A DNA stretch of 64,000 bases from Limnephilus marmoratus. Taxonomy: Eukaryota > Arthropoda > Insecta > Trichoptera > Limnephilidae. The stretch is from contig OU862916.1 in assembly GCA_917880885.1 (NCBI GenBank), forward strand, positions 47,032,831-47,096,830, given 5' to 3'. Each line of letters starts with the position of its first letter. Position 1 is the first letter of the stretch. Shown piece by piece: positions 42,165 through 52,128 of the stretch. The position numbers and the translations under genes are program-made. The notes under the pieces were generated by a model, which did no database searches, was not told the origin of the DNA, and was given only the letters and a program-made list of their open reading frames with translations.

Positions 42165-45071
42165 ATGGAATCGGCGAGAATTCCACCGTTCTCTCACATA
42201 AACGGAGATTGGGATGTGTTTCAACTCAGATTAGAGCAGTTTCTCGTGTTACATGATGATATTACCGAGATTAAGAAAAAGGCTTATCTGATAAACTCGC
42301 TTGAAACGGAGACCTTGACTCTTCTGTCCAACTTATGTTTCCCGGGTAAAATCACAGATGTTACGTTCGAGAAATTAATTGAGTTGCTAAAAAAACATTG
42401 TGGTAAATGTAGATCTCTTTTGCAAGAGCGGGAATCATTTTTCCAAGCTAAACAGAATCATAACGAATCGATAAGGGATTTCGCCGCAAGAATTCGAGGG
42501 CTCAGCTCATTCTGTCAGTTCGGAAACAGGCTGGAGGATAATCTTGTAGACGTGTTTGCAATCGGTCTACTTCCGGGCCCTGTACGGGTAAAATTGTTTG
42601 TTGAAGGGCCTAAACAAAACTTTAATCAACTAGTTGAACTTGCAGTGACCGCGAAAGGTCCTGAGGTCGATTCAATCAAGATGAAGTTGGAAGTAAATTC
42701 GGTAAAGGAATTTGGAAGATCGGCTTCTCCGGCGCGAGAAATAAATTCGGTAAAGAGATTTGGAAAATCGGCTTCTCAGGCGCGAAAACTTTATTATCGG
42801 TCGAATAGTTCCGATTCATGTAGGTCGGATAAACAAGTTAAAACCGGTTCATCACTAAAAAAGTGTAAGATCTGTGGGAAATCAAATCATGACACTCATA
42901 ACTGTAAGTTTAAGCAAGCTAAATGTTATTCTTGCGGTAAATTGGGTCATTTACAGAGATTTTGTAAAAACGGGACAGTAAAATCAGTTATGAATTGTAA
43001 TAATGAAAAGATTGAAAATGTAGCTTTTGTTAAGGCAATCAAGGCACAATTGAAGTTAAATGGGAAATCTTTCGAAGCGATGATTGATTCAGGCTCATCA
43101 GTTTGTGTCATTCCGGAGACATTATTTTGTAAACATTTCAGTAATATAGAGTTGTCACCCGAAACACGAAAAATTTCAGGTTACGACGGGAATATGTTGA
43201 CTGTTGTGGGTAATGCAAATTTCAAGGTCGAATACAATAATCTAGTTAGGTTAATAACCTTTATCGTTGTAACAAGCGGTTCGGAGATGATTGTGGGAAG
43301 AGATTTCATGGAAATATTTAACCTCAACATTGTTTCAAAACAAAATTCTATTAATTCGGTTTCGTTCGCGAATAGGAACAAATTTCAGAAAATGGGGAAC
43401 GTAAAACCATATTTTTCAGGGTATGGAAGTTCTAATCTTAGGGAATATAAAACCATGTTTAAAGGGCATGGTAGTTCATCTGCAAATAAAAGGAATGTAA
43501 AACCTTATTTAAAGAATACGGTAGTTCAGTTGCAAAGATTACTTTCTGGGAAACCGATGAAATCAGGTGGAAACCAGGCAGATTTTCTGTCTCGGTTTCT
43601 GTTAAAGAACAAAGTTGAGAATTCTAAGGTAGAATTTAAAGATTACTGCGGTTCAGATTTCGTAGATTTTGTTAGCAATTGTGAACATCTTGACGTTAAT
43701 TCGATTAGGGAAGCCACTAAAGTAGATACGGTCATTCAAGGCGTAATGACGTGTTTAAGGCAAGGGTGGCCCAAACGGGTTAAACGCGAGGAGGAATTAT
43801 GGAAATTCTGGATAAAAAGGAACGAACTTTCGATTGTTAAGGATTGTTTATTTTGGCAACATAGAATTATTGTTCCAAGTTCGTTGCATAAAAAAGTGTT
43901 AGAGCTCGTGCATCGTTCACACTTAGGTATTGTTAAGATGAAAGGGTTAGCAAAGGGTTATTTCTGGTGGTCATCGCTGAGCAAAGATTTAGAGAAAATT
44001 GTTCAGGAATGTCCAGAATGCGCGTCGACGAAACAATCTCCGCCAAAGAGTCAATTATCGGTATGGCCTAATTCTGGGAAGGTCTGGAGTAGGCTACACC
44101 TGGATTATAGTGGACCACTGGCAGGGAAAATGTTTCTCGTCGTCTGCGACTCATTCACTAAATGGGTTGACTGTATTGAAGTTCAAAGGGCAGATTCAGC
44201 TAATACTATATTTGAATTGAGGAAATTATTTTCAAATTTTGGCTACCCTGAACTCATAGTGTCAGATAACGGAACTTGTTTTACGAGTGAAATTTTCCAA
44301 CAGTTTCTTCGGGAAAACAATATTAAATTCATGTCATCTCCAGTTATGCACCCAAAAAGTAATGGGATCGCTGAAAATTCAGTGAAAACTACTAAGAGTT
44401 TTCTTAAAAAACTTATGGTAGGAAATAAATTTCAGGTTGATTACAAGGATAAATTGTTACATTTTTTGTCCGATTATAGAAATACTCCACATTGTACGAC
44501 GGGAGTCGAGCCAGCAGTTTTATTGTTTGGTAGGAAACTTAGATCTACTTTTGACAGTCTCATTCCGAAAGAGAATGAACGGGTTGTGTCAAAACAACAT
44601 GATTTGGCGAATAAGAATATTGAGGCAAATCAACGTAAACAATCTAAGTATTATGGTGGTGTAAAAACAAGAAATTTTATTGTGGGACAAAAATGTTTAG
44701 TTAAAGATTTCAGGAAGAATAATAAATTTACATGGGTAAAGGGAATTGTTACAGATAAAATTGGAAAAAAATTATATTTGGTAAAAACTTGTGATTCTCA
44801 ATTAATTTGGAAACGTCATGTGGATCAGATGAGGAACTTATCAGTGTCTTGGAGTGATGTTGAGTCAGATTTGCCAGATTCCGCGTCTGATGACACGAGG
44901 ACTGAGCACTCTGAGAAAGAGTTATCCAATCTGTGGAGTGAGTTAACGGTGTTTTCTCCTGATTTCAGATTTGCGGAGGGAGGAGAGAGGTCACCGGAGG
45001 TCACAGACACGGCAATCGCTGGTCCAAGTCAAAGTTCAAATCCCTGGTTGGGGAGACTCCGCCCAAGATAG
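42165..45071 (+). CDS. Gag-protease-integrase polyprotein, RT/RNase H core deleted in frame
   Basis: 968 residues from the ATG at 42165 (an in-frame GTG lies two codons earlier). Order: gag (about 1-230); two CCHC zinc knuckles (C234-C247, C254-C267); retropepsin-like protease with IDSGSS (D308) and IVGRDF near 376-381; a three-fold repeat at about 411-455; a remnant RNase H end, GGNQADFLSR (about 468-477); integrase with HHCC finger (H583, H586, C616, C619), catalytic D647, D701, E737 (D-35-E) and a C-terminal VDQMR block (about 886-890). Typical Ty3 polyproteins carry about 450-500 more residues of RT/RNase H between protease and integrase. None of the RT motifs (LPFGL, YxDD) are present. 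Stop at 45071. Closest by feel to Mag/K02A2.6-like elements. Confidence 0.93.
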   Translation: MESARIPPFSHINGDWDVFQLRLEQFLVLHDDITEIKKKAYLINSLETETLTLLSNLCFPGKITDVTFEKLIELLKKHCGKCRSLLQERESFFQAKQNHNESIRDFAARIRGLSSFCQFGNRLEDNLVDVFAIGLLPGPVRVKLFVEGPKQNFNQLVELAVTAKGPEVDSIKMKLEVNSVKEFGRSASPAREINSVKRFGKSASQARKLYYRSNSSDSCRSDKQVKTGSSLKKCKICGKSNHDTHNCKFKQAKCYSCGKLGHLQRFCKNGTVKSVMNCNNEKIENVAFVKAIKAQLKLNGKSFEAMIDSGSSVCVIPETLFCKHFSNIELSPETRKISGYDGNMLTVVGNANFKVEYNNLVRLITFIVVTSGSEMIVGRDFMEIFNLNIVSKQNSINSVSFANRNKFQKMGNVKPYFSGYGSSNLREYKTMFKGHGSSSANKRNVKPYLKNTVVQLQRLLSGKPMKSGGNQADFLSRFLLKNKVENSKVEFKDYCGSDFVDFVSNCEHLDVNSIREATKVDTVIQGVMTCLRQGWPKRVKREEELWKFWIKRNELSIVKDCLFWQHRIIVPSSLHKKVLELVHRSHLGIVKMKGLAKGYFWWSSLSKDLEKIVQECPECASTKQSPPKSQLSVWPNSGKVWSRLHLDYSGPLAGKMFLVVCDSFTKWVDCIEVQRADSANTIFELRKLFSNFGYPELIVSDNGTCFTSEIFQQFLRENNIKFMSSPVMHPKSNGIAENSVKTTKSFLKKLMVGNKFQVDYKDKLLHFLSDYRNTPHCTTGVEPAVLLFGRKLRSTFDSLIPKENERVVSKQHDLANKNIEANQRKQSKYYGGVKTRNFIVGQKCLVKDFRKNNKFTWVKGIVTDKIGKKLYLVKTCDSQLIWKRHVDQMRNLSVSWSDVESDLPDSASDDTRTEHSEKELSNLWSELTVFSPDFRFAEGGERSPEVTDTAIAGPSQSSNPWLGRLRPR
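43392..43532 (+). repeat. Three degenerate repeats at the RT deletion junction
   Basis: Three units share the pattern AATGTAAAACCATATTTT or GAATATAAAACCATGTTT followed by GG-ATGG-AGTTC. They start near 43397, 43446 and 43494 and are about 48-51 bp long. In protein they read NVKPYFSGYGSS, EYKTMFKGHGSS and NVKPYLKNTVV. The repeats occupy the position where reverse transcriptase should be. Confidence 0.75.
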
Positions 45072-45255
45072 TCCACAAGGAAGGAACGGAAAGCCTTCTA
45101 ACTTAATATAATTTTGTGTGAAATATTAATAATGATGTGTTTATGAAAAAACATTATAAGAACTTGAGTGAAATATCAGTATAATATTTACAGTGTTTGA
45201 ATTATATAGAATCATGAAATACTTGAAATACTTAAATATGTAGTGACTGATTTAC

Positions 45256-45266
45256 AGGGGGAAGGG
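45256..45266 (+). promoter_or_regulatory. Polypurine tract
   Basis: AGGGGGAAGGG lies directly before the 3' LTR, the expected plus-strand primer site. Confidence 0.85.
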
Positions 45267-45541
45267 TGTGATATATGCAATTATATCGCATTTGTATCTA
45301 TGTAGTAATTCGGGAATGCTCGGGTCGCCGAACATTGCCGATCGGGCATACGAGCCGGGACAGCGGTCCGGTGTACGGCCGCGGCCAGAACCATTCTAAC
45401 TTCCAGTATAATCAGTCGCTACCGAGACAAATAATATTACTTATTGAATCCATTGTACTCTTACAATAAAGACGAGAACTTACGTTTAACATATTTATTA
45501 TTATTGTGTGGCTAGTGTGGCCACAATAAAAGTACATTACA
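45267..45541 (+). repeat. 3' LTR (275 bp)
   Basis: Matches the 5' LTR except for changes near TATTTATTATTATTGTGTGG (versus TATTTACTTTTATTGTGG). The polyadenylation signal AATAAA is at 45465-45470. Confidence 0.93.
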
Positions 45542-46493
45542 GTAGTTAATGCAGCATTCATATTATCCGAGGTTTTGAGAAACCAAATCAGGTACTTACG
45601 TAGGTACTTAATTCCATTGAAAATCAAATAAGTAGGTAATGCAGCATTGATATTACATTTATAACACGGTAGGTACCTACCGTTCTATCGAATTATTGCA
45701 AATTCGCCAAGTATTTATTGAGAAAACACGTAGGTACCTACACAAATATTATTTTTCTCGGTATGTACTAGGTAGGTACCGGCTTATGTGAGGATATTCT
45801 TTCCTTTAAATTTTAAATCGAAAATTCATGATATGAAATGAAAAAATCACCCTAGATGGTCACTTTTTGAAATATGTGGGTACACGGAGGTTGCTTCTTG
45901 ACAACCACTGTTGGTAGGAACGTTATTTTTAAATTAGTCAAGTTTATTTTCACGCAATGGGCGAGTTTTATTTATTCAAAACATCAAAACTTATTATATT
46001 TATTATTATTTATTTATACTCATTATTTCAAAACAGAAATAATTACGGAACTTCAATAGAATTTGAACAGAACTTTCACAGAACCCAGCCTAAATATATT
46101 TCATATGTTTTTTTACATACGTGCAGGTAACCTGCACATAACAACTCTGTATCATCTGATGATATTGCTTATGTATTTTTTTGTAAATGTATAAAATAAT
46201 TACAGAACTTGAATAGAATTTGAACAGAACTTTCACAGAACGTTTAAATTAACTTGAAAAATTGGAGATTTTTAAATATTGTTTTGAACAACCCAGCCTA
46301 AATATATTTAATATTTTTTTTACGTACGTGCAGGTACCTCTAAACATTAGTACCATATATTTTTTATCAAAAATGATAAATTTATATAGCGCTTTTTTGT
46401 ATATTTCATTTTTATGATAATCATTCAATGTGGGATTGGTACCGCCGCCCCGGGAACAATTCATTGGTTTCTATATAAAATAATGAGCTCTGA

Positions 46494-47290
46494 CATCACG
46501 AAATTATGCATTGCTAAACTGTTCATCCGATTGCGAGGAAACTTTGGGGACACTGTGTGCGCATCCCTTCGATTCTTTCTGTATAAAATGGTGAGCTCTG
46601 GATCTGGCTTCTCTGACTTTGGGGATTTGATTTTTTTTTACACGAATACCGCACAAGAGTCCCAACTGCTCCCGTCTGGAGCCAGTGGGACTATGGCGTC
46701 CCCAATTGGGGTATGTTGTGAGGCTGAAGGCAGTGGGGAGGGGAAGGAGATAGGAAAGAGGAAGGTGGAGAAGTACCTGGCTATTCAGATCTGGTTACCA
46801 AACACGGCAGAAGCCATTTCAAGTAACGTTTCAATTCTGAATGGTGGTCTTACACCAGGGCGATACTGAGAGTACCTTCCACTATGATGTGCGCATTCCC
46901 TCGATTATTTTTTTTAATATAAAATAGTGAGCTCTGGCGTCATGAAATTATGCATTGCTAAACCGTTCATCCGATTGCGATGAAACATTGGGGATTTGAT
47001 GTGTGCATGCCCGCAATGGTTTTTGTATGCAATAGTGAGCTCTGACGTAATGAAATTACGCATTGCTAAACCGTTCATCCGATTGCGATAAAACTTTGGG
47101 GATTTGATGTATGCATGCCCGCAATGGTTTTTGTATACAATAGTGAGCTCTGGCATCAAGAAATTATGCATTGCTAAACCTTTCATCCGATTGCGATGAA
47201 ACTTTTGGGATTTGATGTGCGCATCCAGTCGATTCATTCTATATAAAATAATGAGCTCTGGCATCATGAAATTATGCATTGCTAAACCGT
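46494..47290. repeat. Tandem array, about 107-bp period, inside Helitron 2
   Basis: Units start GAGCTCTG at 46494, 46593, 46929, 47036, 47143 and 47253 and carry ATTGCTAAACCGTTCATCCG and GGGGATTTGATGTGCG. The gap between the second and third is the repeat H insertion. A single copy of the same unit lies just before the 127-bp array in Helitron 1 (about 39671-39720), and two copies lie in the 7.4-kb Helitron. Confidence 0.85.
46632..46888 (-). repeat. SINE-like repeat H inserted in the Helitron array
   Basis: The unit's GGGGATTTGATGTGCG word is interrupted after GGATTTGAT by a T-run and then the H sequence (CACAAGAGTCCCAACTGC ... ACTGAGAGTACCTTCCAC), and resumes GATGTGCGCAT. It is therefore a minus-strand poly(A)-tailed insertion with a short GAT-containing duplication. 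Confidence 0.75.
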
Positions 47291-47486
47291 TCGTCGACTA
47301 CCTGTTCCCTTTGTAGGCGCTCACTCCTCGCTTCATCCGCATTCAGACATCGTTTTTTCTTCATATATTTAATTTAACACACACTCCTCCTCGCTTCATC
47401 CACGTTCACACGTCAAATCGCATAGTGTTTTAACCCGTTAGTTGCATCTGCAACGGGCAAAAGCTAGTATTCATTATTGATTCCTT

Positions 47487-47867
47487 TATTGTTTGGAAGA
47501 ACATCACTGCACGTTCCTGCGTCGTTGCACACCGATAAATTTCAATTCAACTGTGTCTGCTAATGTGCAGTATGACGTTATTTATTCCGACATCAGCTCG
47601 CCTCGCTGGACCGCCAGCATTGTGTATGGATGCTTTGTTGTTAATAATATCATTATTAACCTTAACGAGAACGACCCACGACGAGCGTTTGCCGTGTTGG
47701 GTACTGCGGGTACTGCTAATGGTAGTGTGTACCACGCCGTCCGCCTCGGCTCTCGCTCGAAATAGATTATCGTAAGAGCTGGCTTACAATCATGTGAGAC
47801 GAAACTTGGGATAGTTGGAGAATAAATAAACGCTTCCTTCACATCAATCTTCTACTCCCTCAAAGAT
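47487..47867. other. GC-richer block flanked by a 9-bp direct repeat
   Basis: TTGATTCCT occurs at 47478-47486 and 47868-47876 and encloses 381 bp with AATAAATAAA near its right end. It could be a solo LTR or a degenerate transposon. No inverted ends were found. The 90-codon frame at 47493-47765 has no recognised motif. Confidence 0.35.
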
Positions 47868-47876
47868 TTGATTCCT

Positions 47877-48355
47877 GCTTTACACTTTAAATTTGATTAC
47901 CTATCACCGAGATTCAGCGAACTCATGTATCGCGGTGTTGTTTGAATGATCAATTCCATTCGTTCCTCAACTATTACATTTTATTCTTCTTCTGGTAACA
48001 CCCAGCAATCTTCAGTCAAGAACGATTTCGCATACGTGTTAGGATGACACTTTCATCTATCTCGCTTTCTATGATTCTCCCCTTAGTTTACAATTTGGGA
48101 CCTTGATTATAAAAACAACGCTGGAGCTGAAATTGTGTTCAGCTCTAATATGGCAGTCTGCGAAGCATAAAACTCCTATCAAGACACCTATTGGTTGAGA
48201 TATTAAACGGAAACTGCGCCAGGTCTGCGTTCATTGGCTGCTTTGATTATGACCTCACTTTTTAAGGCTCCTTGGTTCTTCATGGTTTGAGATTGTTTTG
48301 GTAAAGTTTCGCTTCTACCGCGTGTTAACTGCTCTCGATTTTTTTTTTATCATTA
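47877..48355. other. No recognised gene
   Basis: Unclassified sequence of mixed composition; nothing matched. Confidence 0.4.
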
Positions 48356-48692
48356 GCTTCACGCAGTGTCCCTTAAATAATTTACGCATGTGTCATCTTA
48401 GGGGATGCAGTGTGGAGGGTCATTTTATAGAAGGAAAGGATAGGAAGTTCTGGGAAGGAAAACGTATGAGGGGTGGGTAGGAATCTGAGGGTCAGTGTGT
48501 CCAGGAGTGACGGATGTATGAAATCATCCCTCCAACTGCGGTGCAATTGCGATGGGTCGAGAGAATCCGGCCAATCCCTCCCGATCCGGCCCGCACCAAG
48601 AAGCCTAGCAGGCACATCCGCTGCCAAGACCCGGACAAACCGGGCACCCCTGCTAAGTCTCCAAACGTAGCGAATCACTTGGGTTGACCTTG
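48356..48692 (-). repeat. SINE-like family A, long form, minus strand
   Basis: It has the long-form segment (GGAGTGACGGATGTATGAAA ... GAGAGAATCCGGCC) and TCCAAACGTAGCGAATC. The distal head (GGGGCGGCGG) is missing and the tail lacks an A-run, so both ends are eroded. A 108-codon minus-strand frame here is repeat-derived. Confidence 0.7.
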
Positions 48693-49316
48693 TGGGAAGA
48701 AAAACCATTTACTTATTTAGACAATATCGCAACTTCCTTAACATGACTCTATTCAAAATCATTTACTACGAAGTATGTGGATTTCTAATTGAATAAAGCA
48801 TTAAAGCCTGAATGAGAGCTATTGTCTGCCACCATTGATCCGATCTTTAAATCTCAGAAACTAATTAAAACGTTATTCTAAAACTGTCGTCTAATTCGGA
48901 CGAAATCCTTAGGAAAATCTGTGTTTTGTATAATTGGAAATTTTACGCCAAAACCACACTACCATTCTTCGTCAAACACAGAACTCTATTTGACAATGAA
49001 TTCAAAAGGCATACTCTCTTACTTATCCGTTTGGCTAAAATAATATTTTACCAAAGTAATTTTAGATGCTTGGCAACAAAGCTGAACAACAAACATTTCC
49101 ATTGGCTATTAGACAGAACACAAATTACACAAAATAAGAAGTGGACACCAAGTCTTGGATGCCTACCAAGACAGATCAAACATCAAATATGTTTTTATAA
49201 ATATTACTATTGGTACAATGTTAATTATCTTTTTATTGTTATTGTTATACTTTGTTATAAACTATGACGTTGATTAACTTTTATTGATTGTAATAATGTG
49301 TTGTACAGCCCCGGAT
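48693..49316. other. No recognised gene
   Basis: The 113-codon frame at 48926-49267 starts at a non-ATG codon and has no recognisable motif. Otherwise nothing was seen. Confidence 0.4.
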
Positions 49317-49378
49317 CTAGGGGGGGTGGCAACCGGGGCGCCCGCCCCGGGCGGCAATTTTAGGGGGCGCCAATGATA
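49317..49378. repeat. G/C-rich low-complexity palindromic patch
   Basis: GGGGCGCCCGCCCCGGGCGG sits in strongly AT-rich surroundings next to the LINE fragment. It looks like a fragment of an interspersed repeat, but no second copy lies in this window. Confidence 0.45.
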
Positions 49379-49399
49379 CACTTTATACGCCAATGATAG

Positions 49400-50318
49400 C
49401 TTTTTGCCGATGATACACTAATATACTTAATTGGAGATAACTATGAAGAACTAATACACATTTTAAATAATGAACTAAATGATGTATCAAGATGGCTAAA
49501 AATAAATAAGCTTAAATTAAATACAAAAAAAAACAAAATGTATGGTGATCGGATACAAGAAGACATCCAGTGAAAGCAAAATTAAAATTGATGGTGAAAT
49601 TATTGAAAATGTTACTGAAATGAAATACTTAGGAGTTATATTAGATTCCAAACTAAACTTCAATAGACATGCTGAATACACCCAAAGGAAAATTGGCAAA
49701 AAGATATCTTTTTTTGGAAGAATTCGGCCAAAAATTTCTAGAAAAACTGCAATCACCATATACAATTCAATTATTGCTCCACACTTCAACTACTGCTCAA
49801 GTATACTTTTCCTATGTAACGAAAGAGAACAAAATAAGTTACAAATTCTCCAAAACAGGGCTATGAGAATAATTCTCCGACGAAACAGATTTTCAAAAAT
49901 AATTAAAATGTTAAAGGAACTAAATTGGTTGACCGTGAAACAGATGCTGACCTTGAACACGATGGTATTTATCCACAAAATATTGAACAACACGTTACCA
50001 AAATACTTCTCAAATAAAATTGTATACAATAAAGACATTCACAGATATAACACAAGGACGTGCAAGGAAATTGGGCTACAAAAAAAGGACAAAGCGAATA
50101 CGCAGAACAGTCTACTGTACAAGGGAATGAAGTTGTATAACACACTACCAGAAACTTTAAAGTCCACACCAATTGGAAAGTTCAAGATGTATTGTAGGAG
50201 CTACATAAAACTTGAAAAAATATAGTGAATATGAAATATTTTAATCAATTAGAAATTTGTAAACTTCAATGTACAAATTACTAAAATAAAAATTATTATT
50301 ATTATTATTATTAATTTA
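49400..50318 (+). mobile_element. 5'-truncated LINE fragment with (ATT)n tail
   Basis: It starts at the reverse transcriptase FADD motif, carries the C-terminal part of ORF2, a short 3' UTR and an (ATT)n tail at about 50290-50315. A microsatellite tail instead of poly(A) separates it from the 13-kb LINE. Confidence 0.75.
49403..50225 (+). pseudogene. LINE ORF2 reverse transcriptase C-terminal part, one frameshift
   Basis: From 49403 one frame reads FADDTLIYLIGDNYEELIHI and continues DVSRWLKINKLKLNTKK. A 1-nt length change in the A-run at about 49526-49537 shifts it into the frame from 49542 (MVIGYKKTSS ... MKYLGVILDSKLNFNRH ... NTLPETLKSTPIGKFKMY). These are motif C, the YLGxxLD block and the C-terminal tail of non-LTR reverse transcriptases. 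5'-truncated, inactive. Confidence 0.88.
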
Positions 50319-50487
50319 CATGTTTGACTGAAAAAAAAACTTGATTCACAAAGCGCCTGGCATCCACGCACATTGTTCTATAGATTATTAATTTGATTTT
50401 AAAATGCCCAGTTGGTTTTTGAACACATCCTAAGCTGATTTATTAACGTATCCTAAGTTGATTTTGAACGTGCGCGTATAGTGTACG

Positions 50488-50720
50488 TCACAGGTTCACA
50501 AGGTGGGCGATAACGCCCCTTTTGGGCGTTTGAGTTTTTCGGGGGGGCAGTAGAAGACCCAGAGAAAATTAGAGGGTATTGAGATGGCACAGTGAGGGCA
50601 TGGGCAGCTAAAAAAATGGTCTAAAAAAGACAAAAAAAATCGCTAATCATGTACTAATAAAGCAAAGTAATCTTTAATATTAGTTAGTTTTTGTTATTTA
50701 TATATAAGAAACAAACAGCT
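50488..50720. mobile_element. Family D hAT-like MITE, copy 2 (partial)
   Basis: CAGGTTCACAAGGTGGGCG starts a segment matching the inverted interior of 29947-30341 (AGACCCAGAGAAAATTAG, ATGGTCTAAAAAAGAC). Its far end is not clear because a TWA MITE lies at 50725-50900, possibly inserted within it. Confidence 0.6.
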
Positions 50721-50724
50721 TTTA

Positions 50725-50900
50725 GGGAACGTACCCATACTACGTGACCAAATTTTTGCAGTTTTTAACCCCCCCCCCCCCCCCGCCCCCCGGTGACCAA
50801 AAATCTAAGCAACCCGTCGTTCATTTGTATCTACCAAGCGCGGTATTTTGAAGACCCCCCCCCCCCCCCTAAACAGGTCACGTAGTATGGGTACGTTCCC
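50725..50900. mobile_element. TWA-flanked MITE, family E copy 1 (PIF/Harbinger-like)
   Basis: The ends GGGAACGTACCCATACTACG and its exact inverted counterpart are flanked by TTA (50722-50724 and 50901-50903). The interior has two poly(C) runs. The TWA 3-bp duplication points to PIF/Harbinger. It is 176 bp with no ORF. Confidence 0.88.
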
Positions 50901-50903
50901 TTA

Positions 50904-52128
50904 CGTAATTACAGTGATAATATACAATATAAAGTGAACTAAAGTCGAGCCAAAGAAGTTTCTTATGCTAAACTTATGCAAAGAAGTTTTATTATCTTAA
51001 AATTAATTTTGAGTTATAAGAAGGGTAGAGGAAGAGGAATATAGGAAAAGGATAGGAGATGCTATGTATGTATTTATGTATTGTAATCATTTTTTTTACG
51101 TGTGCGATAATTCACAAATTCCGTGACTGCTGAGCGATGTGTGATGAAAATATATTTTATCAAACCATGCTTAGACAAGACGTGTGTACAACTATTAAAA
51201 ATAGAAAAATTAAAATGAAATAACATGATAGATAGCTCTAATGATAACAAAACATAAAACATCATATCAATAAATAAAATTATGATGAAAATAAATGTAA
51301 AATTATAATTTAAAGATTATCCATCAGGGAGGTTACTTTAATTATAGTCAGATTCTCATTTCCTCTCGTAGTCTGAACAATGCATAGTTGCCATGTACAT
51401 GATTTTAGATGTCGCTTTTATCTTGGAGTGTATGATAGTTTTGAATGCATTGAACATAGTATTTTTATTTGTATACTTAGGTATTCAAATAACAAAGATT
51501 TAAATCGATTCTTACGGTTCTATTATTCCCCGTTCATTATTCTATTGACTCTCATATTGATCTGAATTGTAAAGAATTCAAATAAGGGGCCTTCGCTCTG
51601 GTTGAGTCAAGTCAAAGCTCACTTCAAGAGCATTGTAAGGAATTCTAGCAGGTATTGAAAAGTGTTCTACCTTTTCTTTGTTGTTTTATACCGACTGTAA
51701 AAGGCAGAAAGGAATAAGATATATTTACAAGGATGATAAAAAATCTCTTACCGTATTAAAAATACTAATGAATTCGTTTTTAATGATTTATTGTAGTGTA
51801 TCTAAAAGCTTCCGGCTCTTAGACATAGATGGCAGTACTAAGAACTGTCCTTAGACTCCGCAAGATGGCAGGTAGCTTAGTACCAGTGATAAGCAACAGA
51901 GGGTCCAGCAACTCAGGGAGAGTGTTCAGGAGAACTCTCACATCAGATTCCATTTAGTCAGTTCCTAGATAGGTCGACTATTGTGGTCAATATTGTAATA
52001 CGCGAAGTATTAAATAAATACAGATAATCATCAAGAATCTTATTATTCCCAAAAGTAATCTCCTTGCAAGATGTGTTGGAGAATCTGTTAGTGTGTCTTA
52101 AAACTAAAGAACACTATATTTATGTAAA
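50904..52128. other. No recognised gene; possible retroelement remnant
   Basis: About 51800-52050 (CTTAGACTCCGCAAGATGG, GTATTAAATAAATACAG) has the look of an LTR region with a polyadenylation-like end. I found no partner or target duplication. The rest is AT-rich. Confidence 0.35.

Larger units (their letters stand above)
41357..45541 (+). mobile_element. Ty3/Gypsy-type LTR retrotransposon lacking RT and RNase H
   Basis: Two LTRs (41357-41629 and 45267-45541) flank a 3.6-kb interior. The element is flanked by the 5-bp duplication GTAGT (41352-41356 and 45542-45546). The primer-binding site follows LTR 1, a polypurine tract precedes LTR 2, and one long frame encodes gag, protease and integrase. 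LTRs are identical over about the first 230 bp and differ only by a few bases and a 2-bp indel near the 3' end, so the insertion is young. Loss of RT means mobility needs another element. Confidence 0.93.
40676..47467 (+). mobile_element. Non-autonomous Helitron, tandem pair member 2, with nested insertions
   Basis: The element begins directly after the CTAG of member 1 with TATATATATTAATACACAG, homologous to the member 1 start but lacking its TC. It ends CAACGGGCAAAAGCTAG (CTAG at 47464-47467) then T. A terminal hairpin lies at 47434-47457. It holds the LTR retrotransposon at 41357-45541, a repeat H copy at 46632-46888 and a roughly 107-bp tandem array. Without the LTR element it is about 2.6 kb. 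Confidence 0.7.

Noticed and set aside
41365..45469. Identical 64-codon frames in both LTRs
   Set aside because: They exist because the LTRs are duplicated; no independent evidence of coding.
46914..47279. 121-codon minus-strand frame with internally repeated HNFMMPELTIVY-like units
   Set aside because: It is the translation of the 107-bp tandem array in the Helitron, not a repeat protein.
48382..48708. 108-codon minus-strand frame
   Set aside because: It lies wholly in a family A repeat copy and similar frames occur in other copies.
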